Shown here piece by piece: positions 5,267 to 10,279 of a stretch of 10,279 nucleotides of DNA (position 1 is its first letter; every line of letters begins with the position of its first letter). Under the pieces are notes generated by a model, which saw only the letters and a program-made list of their open reading frames with translations, made no database searches and was not told the origin of the DNA. Origin of the DNA: a bacterium UBP15_UBA6099 (lineage in GTDB: Bacteria > UBP15 > UBA6099); assembly GCA_002435745.1 (NCBI GenBank), contig DIWT01000014.1:1-10279 (forward strand). Direction: 5' to 3'. Both the position numbers and the translations under genes were made by a program.

Positions 5267-6368
5267 GATTGAAGGAACGGAAGGAGCGGCCCGCGCTGGC
5301 GCGGTCGAACTGCCGAGAGGCAGTTTCCTGACTCCGGCGTTCATGCCGGTAGGCACGCAGGCCACCGTCAAAGGCCTCTCTCCCGAAGAACTGCGCGAAC
5401 TTGGTTTCAGAGTGATACTGTCCAACGCGTATCATCTTTATCTGCGCCCCGGACACGAGCTTGTGGAATCGATGGGCGGACTCCACAAGTTCATGGCGTG
5501 GGACGGACTGGCGCTCACTGACAGCGGAGGCTATCAGATTTTCAGCCTGAAAGGGATGATAAAACTCACTGACGAGGGCGTGACGTTCAAGTCGCATCTC
5601 GACGGCTCGTCGCATTTCATCCGGCCCGAAGACAGTATGGCAATACAAAGGGCTATAGGCGCGGACATGGTCATGGCTCTGGACGAGTGCCCTCCGGGGG
5701 ACTCTGACCGAAGGCAACTTGAGGCGGCCGTGGAACGCACAGCAGCTTGGCTGCGACGCTGCCGCTCCGTCCATCTCAAATCCCACCAGACGCTTATCCC
5801 GATTATTCAGGGCGGAACGGACCGCGAGATGAGGCGCAAGTCCGCGGAGTTGACTCTCGAAATGGATTTCGACGCGCACGCTCTTGGCGGCCTCAGCGTC
5901 GGGGAGGAACGAGGCGCGATGCTCGACACTGTGGAGTTCGCCGCCCCGCTCCTGCCGCATGACAAACCCAGATACCTCATGGGCGTCGGAATGCCGTCGG
6001 ACATCCTAGACGCCGTGGAGCGCGGGATCGACATGTTCGACTGCGTGCTGCCGACAAGGATGGGAAGAAACGCAGCGGCATTCACATCGCGGGGCAGGAT
6101 TAATCTTCGAAACGCGGCGCACGCGCGCGACGACAGCCCGATCGACCCCGAATGCGACGGCGCGTGCTGCCGCAATTTCTCCCGCGCTTACGTGCGGCAT
6201 CTCTTTATGTCCGGCGAGATTATGGCCGCCCGAATAACCTCTTTTCACAATCTCGCCTTTTATGCTAGAATGATGGCTCTCGCCCGAAAGGCGATACTCG
6301 AAAATAGATTCGCTTCTTTCAAGCGGGATTTCGAGGCAAAGCTAAACAACGGAGGCGTTAATGAATAA
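5256..6368 (+). CDS. tgt: tRNA-guanine (queuine) transglycosylase
   Basis: Tgt swaps guanine-34 of tRNAs with GUN anticodons for the queuosine precursor preQ1. The 370-residue length is normal for bacterial enzymes. TPAFMPVGTQATVKG opens the barrel. D89 in TDSGGYQ is the conserved acid, and D262 in MFDCVLPTRMGRN is the nucleophile equivalent to E. coli D264. GGLSVGE is also present. The zinc site is unusual: the bacterial pattern C-x-C-x-x-C plus His reads C300-D-G302-A-C304-C305, with H331. The second cysteine is therefore Gly, and an extra cysteine lies two residues later. The gene starts with TTG within the pseudouridine synthase gene and overlaps yajC by 8 nt, implying translational coupling. 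The tgt-yajC order is widespread in bacteria. Confidence 0.96.
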   Translation: MKFKIEGTEGAARAGAVELPRGSFLTPAFMPVGTQATVKGLSPEELRELGFRVILSNAYHLYLRPGHELVESMGGLHKFMAWDGLALTDSGGYQIFSLKGMIKLTDEGVTFKSHLDGSSHFIRPEDSMAIQRAIGADMVMALDECPPGDSDRRQLEAAVERTAAWLRRCRSVHLKSHQTLIPIIQGGTDREMRRKSAELTLEMDFDAHALGGLSVGEERGAMLDTVEFAAPLLPHDKPRYLMGVGMPSDILDAVERGIDMFDCVLPTRMGRNAAAFTSRGRINLRNAAHARDDSPIDPECDGACCRNFSRAYVRHLFMSGEIMAARITSFHNLAFYARMMALARKAILENRFASFKRDFEAKLNNGGVNE

Positions 6369-6645
6369 CCCCCAGATAGTGAACCTAGTGATGATTGTCG
6401 GGTTCATAGCGATTTTTTACTTCATACTGCTCCGCCCCCAAAGCGTTCAGCAGAAGAAAAGAAAAGAGTTGCTGGAATCGCTTAAGGTGGGCGACAAGAT
6501 TTTGCTCAACAGCGGAATCTACGGCGAAATAACCGAGGTCAGGAAAAACAGCCTTCGGGTAAAGATCGCCAAGGACGTTGTCGTCAGATTGGATCGCAGC
6601 GGAGTACAGTCTAAAACAAGCAAAGAAAAAGAAGAAGCCGACTGA
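6361..6645 (+). CDS. yajC: Preprotein translocase accessory subunit YajC
   Basis: 94 residues, the usual YajC size. One N-terminal membrane helix (about 6-24, ending FILLRPQ) is followed by the conserved basic stretch QQKKRKELLESLKVGDKI. A small beta domain follows (NSGIYGEITEV, VKIAKDVVVRLDRSGV). YajC associates with SecDF in the Sec translocon; it is usually dispensable. GGAGG sits five bases before the ATG inside the last codons of tgt. In many genomes secD and secF follow; here the next gene is a SPOR-domain protein, so SecDF must be encoded elsewhere or be absent. Confidence 0.95.
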   Translation: MNNPQIVNLVMIVGFIAIFYFILLRPQSVQQKKRKELLESLKVGDKILLNSGIYGEITEVRKNSLRVKIAKDVVVRLDRSGVQSKTSKEKEEAD

Positions 6646-6655
6646 CAGGGTCGAA

Positions 6656-7390
6656 ATGTCTGAGAAGATTCACCCCGGTAAAGATGGAATAAGCGCGACG
6701 GGAATAGCGATAGCTCTGGCTGTATTCGCAGTAGTCGCAATGGCGATGACGCGCCTGTCCGACCGCGCGGTCACAGCGCCTGCTGAAATGACGGCGGCGC
6801 ATCAAACGCTTCCGCGCGAACATGTCGAGCAGGCTCAAGTCGCCGCCGCGCCTGAGACGGGAGAAATCATGCCGCCCGCTCAAGCCGAAACGGAACGGCA
6901 ACCCGTATCGACGGTGGAACCGCGCCGGGAACCAGCGCAACCCCGCCCCGCCCCGCCCCAACCCGCAGTTCGCCCAACTCCAACTCAATCCGAGAAAACT
7001 TCTGTGACCATAAATAGGGTGCAACAAGCGGCGCGCCCGGCTCAATCCGAGCTTCTACCGCACATGACGGTCCCCGCGCCCGGAAAGCCTGTCGAGCCTC
7101 CTCCCGCCGTCGAAAAAGTCGATCCTAAAACGATCAGCGATCCTTCGGCGGCTATGTGGTACTCAGTGCGCGTGGGATACACCGACAGCAAGGTCAGGGC
7201 GGACATTCTACGCGACGTTCTGCGCGAACAGGGCTTCCCGAAAGCGGACACCGTGAACGGGGGCGACGGAACGTATTTCGTTTCTCTCGGCGATTTCAAC
7301 TACAGGTATCAGGCCGAACAGGTGTCGGACTCGGTGAAAGACAGGACGAGCCTTCTGCCGATGATTCACGAAAAAACGGTGGCTAAATAA
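6656..7390 (+). CDS. Membrane-anchored SPOR-domain protein
   Basis: 244 residues with a short cytoplasmic N-terminus, one membrane helix (about 12-33), a Pro/Gln/Ala-rich periplasmic linker (about 40-160) and a C-terminal SPOR-like domain from W168. The SPOR part reads WYSVRVGYTDSKVRADIL, then GDGTYFVSLGDF and YQAEQVSDSVK, the expected beta-alpha-beta repeats. SPOR domains bind peptidoglycan strands stripped of stem peptides, typically at division septa; a role in cell-wall remodelling or division is inferred. The ATG at 6656 has AGGG five bases upstream. Upstream in-frame TTG codons would place the start inside yajC. The linker's composition is low complexity, so only the two ends are likely conserved. 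Confidence 0.85.
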   Translation: MSEKIHPGKDGISATGIAIALAVFAVVAMAMTRLSDRAVTAPAEMTAAHQTLPREHVEQAQVAAAPETGEIMPPAQAETERQPVSTVEPRREPAQPRPAPPQPAVRPTPTQSEKTSVTINRVQQAARPAQSELLPHMTVPAPGKPVEPPPAVEKVDPKTISDPSAAMWYSVRVGYTDSKVRADILRDVLREQGFPKADTVNGGDGTYFVSLGDFNYRYQAEQVSDSVKDRTSLLPMIHEKTVAK

Positions 7391-7408
7391 TATCTATCGC
7401 AACTCAAC

Positions 7409-7430
7409 CGGCGCGATAATTGCCGCGCCG
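7409..7430. terminator. GC-rich hairpin after the SPOR gene
   Basis: CGGCGCG (7409-7415) pairs perfectly with CGCGCCG (7424-7430) around an eight-base loop, 18 nt past the stop. It is followed by AT-rich DNA without a clear T-run. It may be a weak terminator, an mRNA processing or stability element, or an operator. It separates the 2155-7390 cluster from the next gene. Confidence 0.35.
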
Positions 7431-7466
7431 CTAATAATTTGAAAAGGACCTATGGAGGAATATTCA

Positions 7467-8405
7467 ATGAGAAGAATAATCAACACATCGGCGGTCGCGG
7501 CGCTGGCGCTTTTTGCCGCTGTTCTGTCAACGCCTGTTTTCGCCGCCTCATCCGACTCCGAGAAGGAAATCGTATCGGTATTCGTATCGCTATGCGGCAA
7601 CGCTGAAAAGAAGGTGGGCATACATGTGAAACCGGCTTCGCCCGCTCCCGGCAAAACTTTCTCCACCGGCGCGGTTTCGTTTCTTTCATACGAGTTTGCG
7701 TCCGGCATGTGGATATTTAGAGAAATCGAGACTTCCGACGCGGGCGCCAGAAAAATATCAGGCGCGTGGAAGAACGTTCCGTTGGTTTCCGCATCCGGCG
7801 AAAAAACATTCAAAGACATCTATATAGACGACGCGTCCGTGCGCGGATACGCAGGAGAGGCGCTCGACCGCGCCCGACTCGAATATCTCCTCTCGCTTGA
7901 TGGAATATCTTTTGACGGCGCTTCACTGAAACAGGCCGCAAGCGCGGCCCCGGCCGATTCCGATAGAGTTGCCGTCCGGCAGCTTCCCGCTTCGTCTTAT
8001 TCACAGGATTCCATTCCGGAGCCTGTCATGAAGCTTATAATGGAAAAGCTGGATCCCGTGGTTTACACAGGGCTTATCATAGACGCGACGGAGGCCGGCG
8101 CGAAAAGAACCCTCTCGCCGAACATCGTCACTTCCGACGGAAAAATCCTTCACGGTTTCGACAAGGAAATGAACACGTACAAGGACATCGACGGCAAAGA
8201 CGTTATCAGGTACGCGCGTTCAGTCGATGAAGCAAAGGAACAGAAGGCGAACATCGGAACGGAGCCGCTGGTGATTAAGGCTATCGGCGCGACGGGCCAT
8301 TTCAAAGGCGACATCCTTATTTCGGATGAAGACGCAAAGGCGATTCTTGAGGCTGAAAAACACGGAAAATTTCTTTCCAACAGAAAAGTAATAGTGGCGC
8401 TATGA
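7467..8405 (+). CDS. Secreted protein with LPP20/FlgT-like C-terminal module
   Basis: 312 residues with a classic signal peptide: RR, a hydrophobic core to about residue 21, and TPVFA followed by cleavage near A26. There is no lipobox cysteine, so it is probably a soluble periplasmic or exported protein. The first half is unrecognised. The second half reads YTGLIIDA, LSPNIVTSDGKILHG, IRYARSVDEAKE, PLVIKAIGA and ILISDEDAKAI, and ends NRKVIVAL. I recall this pattern from proteins grouped with LPP20/FlgT, where TGLIVDARG and a final strand VxIVL recur; this is recognition from memory, not a search. No flagellar gene is near. I chose ATG 7467 because GGAGGA (7454-7459) lies seven bases upstream; ATG 7452 would itself contain that site and lacks one of its own. 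Confidence 0.8.
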   Translation: MRRIINTSAVAALALFAAVLSTPVFAASSDSEKEIVSVFVSLCGNAEKKVGIHVKPASPAPGKTFSTGAVSFLSYEFASGMWIFREIETSDAGARKISGAWKNVPLVSASGEKTFKDIYIDDASVRGYAGEALDRARLEYLLSLDGISFDGASLKQAASAAPADSDRVAVRQLPASSYSQDSIPEPVMKLIMEKLDPVVYTGLIIDATEAGAKRTLSPNIVTSDGKILHGFDKEMNTYKDIDGKDVIRYARSVDEAKEQKANIGTEPLVIKAIGATGHFKGDILISDEDAKAILEAEKHGKFLSNRKVIVAL

Positions 8406-8454
8406 TGAATTAGCTTGCAAATGATTGATGAAATCACAATGAAAGCGACGATAT

Positions 8455-9411
8455 ATGGCATTCAAACAGGAACAATATGACGTTGTGATAATAGGGTCAG
8501 GGCCGGCGGGTCTGACGTGCGCGCTATACTGCGCGCGAGCAGGATTGAGCGCGGTCATTCTGGACAGAGGCATGCAGGGCGGCCAGATGTCTATGACTGA
8601 ATGGATAGACAATTATCCGGGTTTTCACGAAGGAGTGGAAGGCTCTAAACTCGGCGAACTGATGTTCGAGCACGCTAAGCGATTCGGCGCCGAATCGACT
8701 TACGCCACGGTCGAACGCATAGTCGGGAAAGACTCCGATGGCATTTTGACTGTCGAGACGGACATGGGGCCGTTGAAAGCGAGAGCGGTGGTCGCGGCCA
8801 CAGGAGCGGCTCCCGCCGAACTTGGAGCGCCCGGCGAGTCGGAACTTCGCGGCAGAGGCGTCTCTTACTGCGCGGTTTGCGACGGCAATTTTTTTCAGGG
8901 ACAGGACGTGTGCGTGATCGGAGGCGGCGACGCCGCAGTCGAGGAAGCCTCATATTTGGCGAAGCTCTGCCGAAAGGTTTACATCGTCCACAGAAGAGAC
9001 AAGCTAAGAGCGGCAAAGGCGGCTCAGGACGCCGCCTCTTCAAAAGACAATATCGAGTTCGCGCTGAACAGCATTCCGACGGCTATCCTCGGCGACACTG
9101 AAGTGAAGGCTCTTCGAGTCAAAGACGCCGCTACCGGCGAAGAGAGAGATTTGCCCTGCTCCGGAGTTTTTGTTTATGTCGGAATCAAACCCGCCACGGA
9201 TTTCGCTCGCGGCGCGCTCGATCTGGATGAAAACGGATTCATCGTCACGGACAATGAAATGAGAACGAGCATGGACGGGGTTTGCGCGGCGGGCGACGCC
9301 CGCAGGCCGAGAAACAGGCAGGTGGTCACAGCCTGCGCCGACGGAGCGACCGCGGCTCTGACTATTGAACGGATACTCAACGAACAACCGGACAGATGGA
9401 GAAAACAATGA
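8455..9411 (+). CDS. trxB: Thioredoxin reductase (NADPH type)
   Basis: A 318-residue low-molecular-weight thioredoxin reductase that passes electrons from NADPH through FAD to thioredoxin. The FAD-binding GSGPAG (14-19) opens the protein. The redox motif is C139-A-V-C142-D (CAVC, a common alternative to CATC). The NADPH motif GGGDAAVEEA is followed by VHRRDKLRA, whose basic residues favour NADPH over NADH. The GVCAAGDARRPRNRQVVTACADG segment is the conserved second FAD-contacting region. No thioredoxin gene is adjacent. The ATG at 8455 has only a weak purine-rich upstream site, and 49 nt separate it from the previous gene, so it may share a transcript or have its own promoter. Its stop overlaps the next start as ATGA. 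Confidence 0.95.
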   Translation: MAFKQEQYDVVIIGSGPAGLTCALYCARAGLSAVILDRGMQGGQMSMTEWIDNYPGFHEGVEGSKLGELMFEHAKRFGAESTYATVERIVGKDSDGILTVETDMGPLKARAVVAATGAAPAELGAPGESELRGRGVSYCAVCDGNFFQGQDVCVIGGGDAAVEEASYLAKLCRKVYIVHRRDKLRAAKAAQDAASSKDNIEFALNSIPTAILGDTEVKALRVKDAATGEERDLPCSGVFVYVGIKPATDFARGALDLDENGFIVTDNEMRTSMDGVCAAGDARRPRNRQVVTACADGATAALTIERILNEQPDRWRKQ

Positions 9412-10229
9412 GCGATCTATACGACAGGATACAGGCGGCGGTCGAGGCGGTAAGAGCGAAAACGGCTTTCTCCGCGCCCACAGGTATAATACTCGGCACG
9501 GGTCTGGGCGCGATAGCAAAGGAAATAGAGATCGAAACTTCCATCCCCTATGAGGAAATCCCCGGATTCGCCAAGCCCACAATATTCGCCCACGAAGGCA
9601 ATTTGCTGTTCGGCAATCTGAGCGGCAGGCCCGTCATAGCGATGCAGGGGAGATTCCACCTGTACGAGGGTTTCACGCCGGATCAGGTCGCGTTTCCGGT
9701 CAGAGTAATCCGCGCGCTGGGCGCGGACACGCTGATAGTGTCCAACGCGGCGGGCGGATTGAGAAGATTTTTCCAACCCGCCGCTCTCATGATTATCGAC
9801 GATCACATAAATATGATGGGAGTTAACCCGCTCATCGGGCCGAACGATGAAAGGCTGGGGCCGAGATTCCCCGACATGTCGGAGCCGTACGACCGGGCGC
9901 TTGTCGCGCTCGCGGAAAAAATATCTCTCGAAGAAGGCATAGACGCGCACAAAGGCGTTTACGTGTCGGTGACAGGCCCCAATCTTGAGACCGCCGCCGA
10001 GTACAGGATGTTCATCAACATGGGGGCAGACGCCGTGGGAATGAGCACTGTTCCAGAGGTCATCGTCGCCAAGCACGCGGGAATGCGCGTTTTCGGCGTC
10101 TCGGTGATAACGGACATGTGCGTGCCGGATTGTCTAAAACCGGCGGACATCAAAGACATAATCAGATACGCTAATCAAGCCGAACCAAAACTGACGCGCC
10201 TCATATCAAGACTCGTCGCTTCGATATAA
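9408..10229 (+). CDS. Purine nucleoside phosphorylase, type I (trimeric)
   Basis: 273 residues of the trimeric PNP family, which cleaves purine nucleosides with phosphate to free base and ribose-1-phosphate in salvage. Phosphate-site motifs GTGLGA, QGRFHLYEG and SNAAGGLR are present. E198 in TGPNLETAAEYRMF corresponds to the base-contacting Glu. The usual Asn of the purine site (VITNMA) is D236 here (VITDMC), followed by VPDCLKPADI, a variant form that I associate with some bacterial PNPs. Acid at this position may widen specificity. Start 9408 is preferred: GGAG at 9398-9401 and ATGA overlap with the trxB stop. The ATG at 9396 is four codons earlier and has no site. The usual symbol would be punA, left blank because substrate is uncertain. 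Confidence 0.93.
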   Translation: MSDLYDRIQAAVEAVRAKTAFSAPTGIILGTGLGAIAKEIEIETSIPYEEIPGFAKPTIFAHEGNLLFGNLSGRPVIAMQGRFHLYEGFTPDQVAFPVRVIRALGADTLIVSNAAGGLRRFFQPAALMIIDDHINMMGVNPLIGPNDERLGPRFPDMSEPYDRALVALAEKISLEEGIDAHKGVYVSVTGPNLETAAEYRMFINMGADAVGMSTVPEVIVAKHAGMRVFGVSVITDMCVPDCLKPADIKDIIRYANQAEPKLTRLISRLVASI

Positions 10230-10234
10230 ATCAT

Positions 10235-10277
10235 TAATAAATTGGTTTATTAGATTTTGCGGGGAAACCATTTTTTT
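10235..10277 (+). terminator. Terminator-like structure after the phosphorylase gene
   Basis: TGGTTT (10243-10248) pairs with AAACCA (10265-10270) across a 16-base loop, and seven T's (10271-10277) follow directly. A competing AT-only hairpin, TAATAAA/TTTATTA (10235-10252), overlaps it. The stem is short but the T-tract and position favour an intrinsic terminator of the trxB-phosphorylase unit. The window ends two bases later, so the context is cut. Confidence 0.4.
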
Positions 10278-10279
10278 GC

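Noticed and set aside
5229..5960. 243-codon minus-strand open frame opposite tgt
   Set aside because: Shadow of the well-conserved tgt coding sequence; no family resemblance or start signal.
8406..8454. Promoter before trxB
   Set aside because: TTGCAA (8415-8420) and CACAAT (8435-8440) are only 14 nt apart, too close for a standard sigma70 promoter.
9417..10076. 219-codon minus-strand open frame opposite the phosphorylase
   Set aside because: Shadow of a clearly recognised enzyme gene; Arg/His/Gly-rich product without a ribosome binding site.

Overview
The window looks like an ordinary chromosomal segment of a moderately GC-rich bacterium. It is probably diderm, with a secreted LPP20/FlgT-like protein, a SPOR protein, Lgt and YajC. 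Every confidently called gene is on the + strand. The phylum cannot be fixed from this sequence. Gene content and style would fit Synergistota or a similar lineage, but that is a low-confidence guess. No phage, transposase, CRISPR, toxin-antitoxin or rRNA/tRNA signature was found.

Layout. Positions 1-84 may hold the last codons of an AT-rich gene cut by the window edge, followed by a non-coding AT-rich stretch. A sigma70-type promoter (432-460) drives a monocistronic stomatin/slipin gene (501-1265), which is followed by a hairpin. Positions 1266-2154 form the only large intergenic region. It holds two ungapped direct copies of a 90-bp repeat (1501-1590 and 1859-1948), each preceded by a palindrome, and a GC-rich spacer with three further palindromes. 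This is a mosaic of non-coding extragenic repeats and the most unusual DNA here.

From 2155 to 7390 runs a tight head-to-tail cluster: an unknown four-helix membrane protein, an unidentified TIM-barrel-like protein 1 nt later, lgt, an S4-domain RluA-family pseudouridine synthase, tgt, yajC and a SPOR-domain protein. Gaps are 1 to 20 nt and there are two overlaps, so cotranscription is likely. The cluster mixes envelope biogenesis (Lgt, YajC, SPOR) with RNA modification (pseudouridine, queuosine). The usual secDF genes after yajC are absent and the SPOR gene sits in their place.

After a 76-nt gap with a GC hairpin come a secreted protein with an LPP20/FlgT-type C-terminal module (7467-8405), thioredoxin reductase (trxB, 8455-9411) and a type-I purine nucleoside phosphorylase (9408-10229). 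The last two overlap by ATGA. A terminator-like hairpin with seven T's closes the window.

I did not find a clear new multi-gene system. The best leads are the repeat mosaic, the unknown membrane/TIM-barrel pair, a lost zinc-ligand cysteine in Tgt, and an Asp in the purine-binding position of the phosphorylase.
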